NCBI GenBank assembly: GCA_020025425.1
Contig: JAHHSD010000057.1
Coordinates: 1-9,121, forward strand
DNA length: 9,121 bases
Direction: 5' to 3'
From: Oscillospiraceae bacterium
GTDB taxonomy: Bacteria; Bacillota; Clostridia; Oscillospirales; Oscillospiraceae
The position numbers were made by a program, and so were the translations under genes. Below the pieces are notes generated by a model, which made no database searches, had not been told where the DNA came from, and saw only the letters and a list, made by a program, of their open reading frames with translations. This document shows positions 1 through 5,440 of the stretch, piece after piece; the first letter of the stretch is position 1, and the number at the start of each line of letters is the position of its first letter.

Positions 1-550
1 GGCGCAGAGCCTCGCGGAAGCTGGGGGCGGAGACAGGCATGATCATGAACTCCTGGATCTCCACGTTGTTGGTGGCGTGAGCGCCGCCGTTGAGAATGTT
101 CATCATGGGGACAGGCAGCTGCTTGGCGTTGGCACCGCCGATATAGTTATAGAGGGAAACACCCAGAGACTCAGCAGCAGCCTTGGCGCAGGCCAGAGAG
201 GCACCCAGAATGGCGTTGGCGCCCAGGCGGCTCTTGTTGGGAGTACCGTCCAGCTCAATGAGCATCTTGTCGATGGCGGTCTGATCCAGCACGTTGGCGC
301 CGATCAGGGCCTCGGCGATCTCCGTGTTCACGTTCTTCACAGCGTTCTCCACGCCCTTGCCCAGGTAACGGCTCTTGTCGCCGTCACGCAGCTCGCAGGC
401 CTCAAAGATACCGGTGGAAGCGCCGGAGGGCACAGCAGCGCGGCCCATAGTACCATCTTCCAGGTACACCTCAACCTCAACGGTGGGATTGCCGCGGGAA
501 TCCAGGATTTCACGGCCCAGAACGTCTACGATTTCGATCATCTGCTTCAT
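1..550 (-). CDS. eno: Enolase (phosphopyruvate hydratase), N-terminal 183 residues, cut by left window edge
   Basis: Enolase dehydrates 2-phosphoglycerate to phosphoenolpyruvate in the cytoplasm, the step after the mutase encoded just upstream. The visible 183 residues start MKQMIEIVDVLGREILDSRG, a classic enolase N-terminus. The mobile-loop motif PSGAST is at residues 41-46. The segment NGGAHATNNVEIQEF (154-168) carries His158 and Glu167, equivalent to active-site His159 and Glu168 of yeast enolase. The TIM-barrel C-terminal domain with the Mg2+ ligands and catalytic Lys lies outside the window. An AAAGGAG ribosome binding site (561-567) sits 10 nt before the ATG at 550; the second in-frame ATG (541) is too far from it. 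The gene follows gpmI by 73 bp on the same strand with no convincing terminator between, so cotranscription is inferred. Identification is certain; only the 3' part is missing. Confidence 0.97.
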   Translation of the reverse strand, partial: MKQMIEIVDVLGREILDSRGNPTVEVEVYLEDGTMGRAAVPSGASTGIFEACELRDGDKSRYLGKGVENAVKNVNTEIAEALIGANVLDQTAIDKMLIELDGTPNKSRLGANAILGASLACAKAAAESLGVSLYNYIGGANAKQLPVPMMNILNGGAHATNNVEIQEFMIMPVSAPSFREALR

Positions 551-623
551 TGTGATTTATCTCCTTTCATCTATGGAAGGGCCATCCGGCCCGGGGTCTG
601 AGAGAATGTGCAAATCCAAGCGC

Positions 624-2138
624 TCAGCTCAGGATCAGGGTCTCGCCGTCCATCTCCTTGGGCTTTTCCAGACCCATCAGGTCCAGCATGGTGGGGGCGA
701 TGTCGGCCAGGCGGCCGTTGCGCAGATTGACGCTGGCGCCCACGATATAGAAGGGCACCAGATTGGTGGTGTGTGCAGTGAAGGGGCTGCCGTCCGTGTC
801 CACCATCCGCTCGGCGTTGCCGTGGTCGGCGGTGATGAGGGACACGCCGCCCATTTTGGAGGTGGCCTCCACCACCTTGCCAACGCACTCGTCCACGGTG
901 GCCACGGCCTTGCAGGCCGCCTCGTACACGCCGGTGTGGCCCACCATGTCGCAGTTGGCAAAGTTCAGGATGATGACGTCATAGGCACCGCTCTCAATGC
1001 GGGTGACGGCCTCCTGGGTGACCTCATAGGCGGACATCTCCGGCTGAAGGTCATAGGTAGCCACGGAGGGGGACTTGATGAGGCAGCGGTCCTCACCGGG
1101 GAAGGTCTGCTCCACGCCGCCATTGAAGAAGAAGGTGACATGGGCGTACTTCTCGGTCTCGGCGATGCGCAGCTGGGTCAGGCCCAGCTTGCTGATATAC
1201 TCGCCGAAAATATTCTCCAGCTTCTGCCGGGGATAAGCCACCGTCACGTTGGGCATGGTGGCGTCGTACTCGGTGGTGCAGACGTAGTGTACGGACATGA
1301 AGCCCTCGGGGCGCTCCACACCCTCCATATCCTCGTCCACGAAGCAGCGGGTGATCTCACGGGCGCGGTCGGGACGGAAGTTGAAGCAAATGATGGAGTC
1401 GTTGTCCCGCACGCGGGCATCCTTCTGGCAGACAACGGGGAGGACAAACTCGTCGGTCACGCCGGCGTCGTAGGAGTCCTGAACCGCCTGAACGGGGTCG
1501 GCCGCAAAGGGGGCCTTGCCCAGGGCGATGGCGTCGTAGGCCTTCTGCACACGGTCCCAGCGCTTGTCGCGGTCCATGGCGTAGTAGCGGCCCATCACAG
1601 TGGCAATCTGGCCCACGCCAAGCTCCTGGCACTTGGCCTGCAGCTGCTCCACAAAGCTCTTTCCGGAGCTGGGGGGCACGTCGCGGCCGTCCAGGAAGCA
1701 GTGGATATAGACCTTCTCGATCCCCTGCTCCTTGGCCATCTTCAGCAGCGCAAAGAGGTGGGTGATGTGGCTGTGGACGCCGCCGTCGGACAGCAGGCCC
1801 ATCAGATGCAGGGCGCTGCCCCACTCGCGGCAGTTGGTCATAGCCTCCAGGTAGGCGGGGTTCTTGAAGAACACGCCGTCCTCGATATCCTTGCTGATAT
1901 GGGGCAGGTCCTGAAAGACCACCCGGCCGGCACCGATATTGGTGTGTCCCACCTCGGAGTTGCCCATCTGGCCGTCGGGCAGACCCACGTCCAGACCGGA
2001 CGCGGACAGGCGGCAGCCGGGGCACTCGGCAAAGATCTTATCCAGGTTAGGGGTAGGGGTGTTTTCGATGGCATTGCCGGCGCTCTGATTCTCAATGCCA
2101 AAGCCATCCATAATGATCAAAGTAGTAGGTGTTTTCAT
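624..2138 (-). CDS. gpmI: 2,3-bisphosphoglycerate-independent phosphoglycerate mutase (iPGM)
   Basis: This enzyme interconverts 3- and 2-phosphoglycerate through a phosphoserine intermediate, using two Mn2+ ions and no 2,3-bisphosphoglycerate. It belongs to the alkaline phosphatase superfamily. At 504 residues it has normal family length (about 505-515). Visible active-site residues are Asp11 (MDGFG), the phospho-acceptor Ser61 (GQMGNSEVGH), His122 (GGVHSH), the DGRD motif at 150-153, the NFRPDRAREI substrate-binding stretch, Asp397 and His401 (NCDMVGHTG), Asp438 and His439 (ADHGNAERM), and His456. The spacing of these metal ligands matches the Bacillus enzyme with an offset of about six. The ATG at 2138 has an AAGAAAGG-type site (2145-2151) 6 nt upstream. 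It lies 73 bp after tpiA and 73 bp before eno, so it is the third glycolytic gene of the operon. Mn2+ dependence of this family makes activity pH-sensitive in sporulating Firmicutes; whether that applies here is unknown. Confidence 0.97.
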   Translation of the reverse strand: MKTPTTLIIMDGFGIENQSAGNAIENTPTPNLDKIFAECPGCRLSASGLDVGLPDGQMGNSEVGHTNIGAGRVVFQDLPHISKDIEDGVFFKNPAYLEAMTNCREWGSALHLMGLLSDGGVHSHITHLFALLKMAKEQGIEKVYIHCFLDGRDVPPSSGKSFVEQLQAKCQELGVGQIATVMGRYYAMDRDKRWDRVQKAYDAIALGKAPFAADPVQAVQDSYDAGVTDEFVLPVVCQKDARVRDNDSIICFNFRPDRAREITRCFVDEDMEGVERPEGFMSVHYVCTTEYDATMPNVTVAYPRQKLENIFGEYISKLGLTQLRIAETEKYAHVTFFFNGGVEQTFPGEDRCLIKSPSVATYDLQPEMSAYEVTQEAVTRIESGAYDVIILNFANCDMVGHTGVYEAACKAVATVDECVGKVVEATSKMGGVSLITADHGNAERMVDTDGSPFTAHTTNLVPFYIVGASVNLRNGRLADIAPTMLDLMGLEKPKEMDGETLILS

Positions 2139-2211
2139 AAAAAACCTTTCTTCACATTCAAATCAGCCATCCCGGCGGTTCGTCTTCCGGGCCGGGAACC
2201 GGTAAGCCGTC

Positions 2212-2985
2212 TTACTCCTGGTTGGCCGCGTTGATGATCTGCACGAAATCAGCGGGCTTCAGGGAGGCGCCGCCGATCAGACCGCCGTCCACGTCGGGCT
2301 GGGCCAGCAGCTCAGCGGCGTTCTTGGCGTTCATGGAGCCGCCATACTGGATGGTGACAGAGCGGGCCACATGGGCGCCGTACAGCTTGCGGATCACAGT
2401 ACGGATGGCCTGGCAGACCTCACCGGCCTGCTCGGCGGTGGCAGTCTTGCCGGTGCCGATGGCCCACAGGGGCTCGTAGGCGATGACCACGTGGCGCATC
2501 TTGTCGGCGGGCACGCCGGCCAGAGCGGCCTTGACCTGATAGGCGATCAGCTCCATGGTGACGCCCAGCTCACGCTGCTCCAGGCTCTCGCCCACGCAGA
2601 CGATGGGATAGAGGCCGGCGTTGATGGCGGCGTGGACCTTCTTGTTCACGGTGAAATCGGTCTCATTGTAGTACTGGCGGCGCTCGGAGTGGCCGATGAT
2701 GACATACTTGGCACCGGCCTCCTTGATCATCTCAGCGGTGATCTCACCGGTGAAGGCACCGTGGTCCTCGTAGTGGCAGGTCTCAGCGCCGATGGCGATG
2801 TGGCAGTCCTTGAACAGGCGCACAGCGGCGGTGATGTTCACGGCGGGCACACACAGGACCACATTGCACCACTTGCCCTTGGGGATGATGGGCTTGATTT
2901 CCTCTGCAAAGGCCTTGGTCTGGGACAGGGTGTTGTTCATCTTCCAGTTTCCTGCAATGATGGTCTTGCGGTAACGACGATTCAT
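2212..2985 (-). CDS. tpiA: Triose-phosphate isomerase
   Basis: TpiA interconverts dihydroxyacetone phosphate and glyceraldehyde 3-phosphate in the cytoplasm. It is a single TIM barrel of 257 residues, the usual length. The catalytic residues are all visible: Lys15 in AGNWKMN, His99 in IIGHSERR, Glu171 in IAYEPLWAIGTGK (which also holds the flexible loop 6), and the phosphate-binding QYGGSMN and GLIGGASL segments near the C-terminus. The first ten residues (MNRRYRKTII) are slightly longer than in many homologues. The ATG at 2985 is preceded by a GGAGAG-like site (2992-2997) about 6 nt away. Unlike the other operon members, it is separated from the upstream gene (pgk) by a long 316-bp spacer holding a duplicated pgk tail and hairpins. 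One residue is noteworthy: the dimer-interface motif usually written GAQN reads GAET here (Glu68), discussed as a finding. Identification is certain. Confidence 0.97.
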   Translation of the reverse strand: MNRRYRKTIIAGNWKMNNTLSQTKAFAEEIKPIIPKGKWCNVVLCVPAVNITAAVRLFKDCHIAIGAETCHYEDHGAFTGEITAEMIKEAGAKYVIIGHSERRQYYNETDFTVNKKVHAAINAGLYPIVCVGESLEQRELGVTMELIAYQVKAALAGVPADKMRHVVIAYEPLWAIGTGKTATAEQAGEVCQAIRTVIRKLYGAHVARSVTIQYGGSMNAKNAAELLAQPDVDGGLIGGASLKPADFVQIINAANQE

Positions 2986-3021
2986 ATTGATCTCTCCAAT
3001 CTATTTCTCCTGAAAATGCTG

Positions 3022-3045
3022 TGGGAGCAATCTCCCTGGCTCCCA
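3022..3045 (-). other. Hairpin in the tpiA leader
   Basis: A 7-bp inverted repeat (TGGGAGC / GCTCCCA) with a 10-nt loop lies about 37 nt upstream of the tpiA start. On the minus-strand transcript it is followed after a few bases by a short ATTTTC, too weak a U-tract for a convincing terminator. It could be a processing or attenuation structure between pgk and tpiA, or incidental to G-rich spacer sequence. No function is claimed. Confidence 0.3.
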
Positions 3046-3124
3046 TCCCGCTCCCGATTCCGGGGCGCGGGGAAACGGCGGGTCTGTGCGTTTTGATCCG
3101 CCAGAAATAATGCTGCTCGGTTGA

Positions 3125-3181
3125 GGGGGTCCTTACTTGTCCAGCAGGCAGGCCACACCGGGCAGTTCCTTGCCCTCCATG
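3125..3181 (-). repeat. Direct repeat, distal copy (pgk 3' end plus 8 bp past the stop)
   Basis: These 57 bp match 3294-3350 at a constant offset of 169 bp, with four mismatches by my alignment: a TC/CT swap at 3130-3131 just beyond the stop codon, and single differences at 3157 and 3166. The match ends sharply inside the coding sequence at 3181 (CCATG followed by G here, by A in the other copy). It covers the end of pgk, its stop codon and a short GGGGG tract. It is in direct orientation to its partner and together they bracket a hairpin-rich segment. Confidence 0.9.
3133..3180 (-). pseudogene. Orphan second copy of the pgk 3' end
   Basis: Read on the minus strand, this 48-nt stretch encodes MEGKELPGVACLLDK and a TAA stop. 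These are exactly the last 15 residues of the intact Pgk encoded just upstream. The only coding differences are two third-position changes (at 3157 and 3166), both synonymous. Immediately upstream in frame the sequence reads EACFDA after a TAG stop and no longer resembles Pgk, so this is a stranded gene tail and not a gene. It has no ribosome binding site of its own. It is most simply a remnant of the original pgk terminus displaced by an insertion or recombination event, or of a lost tandem pgk copy. Confidence 0.85.
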
Positions 3182-3293
3182 GCGTCAAAGCAAGCTTCCT
3201 ATCATTCGCTTCCGCCTTTGGGCGAAAGCTCATTCATTTCGCTGCTTCTCCTTTTCCCAGCGGACCCGCTTTGCTGGGCTCCGCTGAGAGAAC
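3182..3293. repeat. Hairpin-rich insert between the duplicated pgk ends
   Basis: About 112 bp lie between the two direct repeats. They contain two compact dyads: CAGCGGA/TCCGCTG (3258-3286, with further CCC/GGG pairing inside) and GCTT-CGCC/GGCG-AAGC (3208-3229, small mismatches in the stem). The sequence also has the near-repeats TCATTCGCT and TCATTTCGCT. It has no significant ORF. The style (GC hairpin next to an AATGAATGA-like arm) resembles dispersed palindromic repeats in spacers of Oscillospiraceae genomes. That resemblance is from general familiarity and not from a search. It may be a small non-autonomous mobile repeat or the remnant of a larger insert. Confidence 0.6.
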
Positions 3294-3350
3294 GGGGGCT
3301 CTTACTTGTCCAGCAGGCAGGCCACGCCGGGCAGCTCCTTGCCCTCCATG
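3294..3350 (-). repeat. Direct repeat, proximal copy (3' end of intact pgk)
   Basis: This is the partner of 3125-3181 and contains the functional last 15 codons and stop of pgk (stop codon 3302-3304). The intact gene reads smoothly through this copy, so whatever event created the duplication left Pgk with a complete C-terminus. Confidence 0.9.
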
Positions 3351-4498
3351 AACTCCAGGGAGGCGCCGCCGCCGGTGCTGATGTGGGTCATCTTATCGGC
3401 ATAGCCCAGCTGCTGCACAGCGGCTGCGCTGTCGCCGCCGCCGATGATGGTGATGGCGCTGGTCTCGCTCAGGGCCTTGGCCACAGCCTCGGTGCCCTTG
3501 GCGAAGGCGGGGAACTCAAACACGCCCATGGGGCCGTTCCAGATCACGGTGCCGGCGTCCTTCACGGCGTCGCAGTAGAGCTTTACGGTCTCGGGACCGA
3601 TGTCCAGGCCCTGCCAGCCGTCGGGGATCTCGCCGTTCTTGACCACCTGGCTCTTGGCGTCAGGGGCAAAGGCGTCGGCAATAACGGTATCCACGGGCAG
3701 AAGCAGTTTCACGCCCTTCTGAGCGGCCTTGTCCACCATCTCGTTGGCATAGTCCTGCCAATCGGCCTCCAGCAGGCTGTCACCCACCTTGCCGCCCTTG
3801 GCAGCGGAGAAGGTGTAGGCCATGCCGCCGCCGATGATGATGGTGTCGGCGATCTCCAGCAGATTGTTGATAACGCCGATCTTGGAGGACACCTTGGAGC
3901 CGCCCAGGATGGCCACCAGGGGACGCTTGGGGTTGGCCAGAGCACCGCCGATCACCTCCAGCTCCTTCTGGATCAGGAAGCCGCTGACGGCGGGCAGATA
4001 CTCGGCCACACCGGCGGTGGAGGCGTGGGCGCGGTGGACCGCGCCGAAGGCGTCGGACACATAGAGCTCAGCCATAGAGGCCATGGCCTTGGCCAGCTCG
4101 GGATCGTTCTTGGTCTCGCCCTTCTCAAAGCGGGTATTCTCCAGCAGGAGGATCTGGCCGGGCTGCAGCGCGGCGGCCTTGGCCTGGGCGTCGGGGCCCA
4201 CCACATCGTCAGCCATGATCACGTCCTTGCCCAGCAGCTCGCTCAGGCGGGCGGCCACAGGCTTCAGGGACAGCTCAGGCTTAATCTCACCCTTGGGCTT
4301 GCCCATGTGGGAGCAGGCCACAACGGCCGCGCCCTGGTCCAGCAGATACTGGATGGTGGGCAGAGCGGCGCGGATTCGCTTGTCGTCGGTGATCACACCG
4401 CTGCCGTCTTTTGCCATGGGTACGTTGAAGTCGCAGCGCAGCAGGACCTTCTTGCCCTTTACCTCTACGTCCTTAACGGTCTTTTTGTTGTAGTTCAT
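3302..4498 (-). CDS. pgk: Phosphoglycerate kinase
   Basis: Pgk transfers the acyl phosphate of 1,3-bisphosphoglycerate to ADP, the first ATP-forming step of glycolysis. At 398 residues it has standard bacterial length and two Rossmann-like domains. The N-terminal half carries the 3-phosphoglycerate site: RCDFNVP with Arg21, Asp23 and Asn25, Arg41, SHMGKPKG (63-70), ENTRF with Arg123, and HRAHAS with Arg156. The C-terminal half carries the nucleotide site: GGSKVSSKI, IIGGGMAYTF, WNGPMGVFEF, GGGDS (353-357) and GGGAS (376-380). Lys67 stands where many homologues have Arg in SHLGRP. An AAAGGAG site lies about 9 nt before the ATG at 4498. It follows trmL by 68 bp and precedes tpiA. Its final 15 codons are duplicated downstream (3133-3180), which does not interrupt the reading frame. 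Identification is certain. Confidence 0.98.
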   Translation of the reverse strand: MNYNKKTVKDVEVKGKKVLLRCDFNVPMAKDGSGVITDDKRIRAALPTIQYLLDQGAAVVACSHMGKPKGEIKPELSLKPVAARLSELLGKDVIMADDVVGPDAQAKAAALQPGQILLLENTRFEKGETKNDPELAKAMASMAELYVSDAFGAVHRAHASTAGVAEYLPAVSGFLIQKELEVIGGALANPKRPLVAILGGSKVSSKIGVINNLLEIADTIIIGGGMAYTFSAAKGGKVGDSLLEADWQDYANEMVDKAAQKGVKLLLPVDTVIADAFAPDAKSQVVKNGEIPDGWQGLDIGPETVKLYCDAVKDAGTVIWNGPMGVFEFPAFAKGTEAVAKALSETSAITIIGGGDSAAAVQQLGYADKMTHISTGGGASLEFMEGKELPGVACLLDK

Positions 4499-4566
4499 GG
4501 TTTGGACTCCTTTCGTTATTGCAAAAACATTTGGAAAAGGAAATCAGCTTATCACAGGGGATGGAC

Positions 4567-5058
4567 TCATCCCTCCTGAGCGGCCATCTCCCCCACGCCG
4601 GACAGGTTGGGGAAATCCAGCTGCTTGAGGGCCTCGTAGGCCAGGATGGCCACCGAGTTTGACAGGTTCAGGCTGCGGGCGTCGGCCCGCATGGGAATGC
4701 GGATGCAGCGGTCATAGTACCTGCGGCGCAGATCCTCAGGCAGCCCCGCCGTCTCCTTGCCGAACATCAGATAGCAGCCGTCCTGAAATCTGGCCTGGGA
4801 GTAATCCCGGGGGGCCTTTGTTGTGGCCAGCCACAGATCCGCGTCCGGATTTTCCGCGAAGAAGTGCTCCAGATTCTCATACACCCGGAGATCCACCATT
4901 GGCCAATAGTCCAGCCCGGCGCGCTTGACTGCTTTCTCGCTGATATCAAAGCCCAGGGGCTTGATGAGATGCAGCCGGCTGCGGGTCGCCGCACAGGTCC
5001 GGGCGATGTTGCCGCAATTCTGCGGGATCTCCGGCTCTACCAGTACAATATTGATCAA
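4567..5058 (-). CDS. trmL: tRNA (cytidine/uridine-34-2'-O)-methyltransferase TrmL, SPOUT family
   Basis: TrmL uses S-adenosylmethionine to methylate the ribose of wobble nucleotide 34 in tRNA-Leu isoacceptors and acts as a dimer with a trefoil-knot fold. The protein begins (initiator)INIVLVEPEIPQNCGNIARTCAAT, the family N-terminus with Arg20. It continues with LIKPLGFDISEKAVKRAGLDYW (31-52) and has the SAM-knot motifs FGKETAGLP (99-107) and IPMRADARSLNLSNSVAI (121-138). I place the start at TTG 5058: AGGTGG (5065-5070) lies 6 nt upstream, a promoter lies just before it, and 163 residues fits the roughly 157-residue E. coli enzyme. An in-frame ATG at 5160 would add 34 unrelated residues and lies upstream of the promoter. 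It is the first visible gene of the minus-strand unit, 68 bp ahead of pgk. Function is inferred from family; substrate tRNAs are not shown by sequence. Confidence 0.93.
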   Translation of the reverse strand: MINIVLVEPEIPQNCGNIARTCAATRSRLHLIKPLGFDISEKAVKRAGLDYWPMVDLRVYENLEHFFAENPDADLWLATTKAPRDYSQARFQDGCYLMFGKETAGLPEDLRRRYYDRCIRIPMRADARSLNLSNSVAILAYEALKQLDFPNLSGVGEMAAQEG

Positions 5059-5085
5059 AATGGTCCACCTCGCGTTTCGCGTATC

Positions 5086-5114
5086 ATTGTAGTCCAAATG
5101 CGGAAGAAATTCAA
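5086..5114 (-). promoter_or_regulatory. Putative sigma-A-type promoter for trmL and the glycolytic genes
   Basis: On the minus strand, TTGAAT (5109-5114) and TACAAT (5086-5091) are separated by 17 bp. They match the -35 consensus at four of six and the -10 at five of six positions. Transcription would begin near 5079, leaving a leader of about 20 nt before the TTG start of trmL with its AGGTGG site. A small CGCG-TTT-CGCG dyad (5071-5081) covers the predicted start. This placement supports the short form of trmL. Whether pgk and the rest depend on it or on a further promoter in 4499-4566 cannot be decided here. Confidence 0.6.
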
Positions 5115-5128
5115 CTGTAAATTGGTCG

Positions 5129-5151
5129 AAAAAATGCAAAAAATTCAAAAA
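5129..5151. promoter_or_regulatory. Phased A-tracts behind the trmL promoter
   Basis: Three runs of A on the plus strand (5129-5134, 5138-5143, 5147-5151) are centred about 9 bp apart. They lie roughly 50-70 bp upstream of the predicted trmL transcription start. Such spacing is close to one helical turn and could bend the DNA or act as an upstream AT element for RNA polymerase. This is inferred from spacing alone. Confidence 0.4.
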
Positions 5152-5305
5152 CCGGCCCAAATTGCTTGTTATGCCAGGTTTTTTTCCAGAAGGACGATTT
5201 TTTCCATTGGATTTCCCATTTCATTGGTCAAACTGCCGTATTTTTTTCGTTCTTTTCCCGCTCGTCCCGTCAGTTCTCTCGGTTCAAATCGGGTGATGCA
5301 CCTTA

Positions 5306-5341
5306 TTTTTCTCCATTTTTACCTTTTTTTCATTGATTTTT
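5306..5341. promoter_or_regulatory. Phased T-tracts behind the hydrolase promoter
   Basis: Four runs of T (5306-5310, 5316-5320, 5324-5330, 5337-5341) are centred at about 5308, 5318, 5327 and 5339, that is 9-12 bp apart. They lie about 60-90 bp upstream of the predicted start of the plus-strand gene. This is the arrangement expected of intrinsically curved DNA. The remaining stretch 5152-5305 is AT-rich with scattered T-runs and shows no gene. Confidence 0.45.
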
Positions 5342-5381
5342 CCTATTTACACATCTATATATATGCCCAATTTCCGCTCTG

Positions 5382-5390
5382 TGCTATAAT
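5382..5390 (+). promoter_or_regulatory. Extended -10 promoter of the MBL-fold gene
   Basis: TGCTATAAT gives a perfect -10 hexamer (5385-5390) with the TGn extension. No good -35 is present at 16-18 bp spacing, which an extended -10 can tolerate. Initiation is expected near A5397. The leader to the TTG start is about 44 nt and contains a dyad and a strong GGAGGA site. Confidence 0.7.
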
Positions 5391-5401
5391 GTTTCCAACC
5401 A

Positions 5402-5416
5402 GTTCGGAACCCGAAC
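5402..5416 (+). promoter_or_regulatory. Dyad symmetry just after the predicted start (possible operator or leader hairpin)
   Basis: GTTCGG and CCGAAC form a perfect 6-bp inverted repeat around AAC, about 5-20 nt downstream of the predicted transcription start and 11 nt before the ribosome binding site. In this place it could be a repressor operator or a short 5' hairpin. No regulator gene is in the window to link to it. Confidence 0.35.
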
Positions 5417-5440
5417 GAATCTGACTTGGAGGAATGCGCT

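Noticed and set aside
579..592. GGGCC/GGCCC hairpin between gpmI and eno as a terminator
   Set aside because: Only a 5-bp stem, with no U-tract after it on the minus strand. Operon continuity through to eno is more likely.
375..2234. A 619-codon open frame on the plus strand opposite gpmI
   Set aside because: It is the antisense shadow of a GC-rich, strongly codon-biased gene that seldom uses codons whose complements are stops. Its translation is low-complexity (Gly, His, Ala, Val, Leu rich) with no family resemblance, while the minus strand encodes a complete GpmI.
2982..3233. An 83-codon minus-strand frame across the pgk tail copy
   Set aside because: It reads the duplicated pgk tail in the wrong frame and runs into the tpiA start; it is a by-product of the repeat, not a gene.
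4557..4572. GGGATG/CATCCC hairpin at the trmL stop codon as a terminator
   Set aside because: The 6-bp stem overlaps the stop codon and is not followed by a run of T on the minus strand.
3137..4579. A 480-codon open frame on the plus strand opposite pgk, crossing the pgk-tpiA spacer
   Set aside because: Same codon-bias shadow effect. It runs through the spacer repeat only because that segment is short and lacks stops in this frame; composition is atypical and there is no ribosome binding site.
5153..5185. Possible plus-strand terminator ending in T7 at 5179-5185
   Set aside because: The AACC..GGC/GCC..GGTT stem is interrupted with a long loop, and no plus-strand gene lies upstream to be terminated. 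The T-run fits the general AT-richness of the promoter region.
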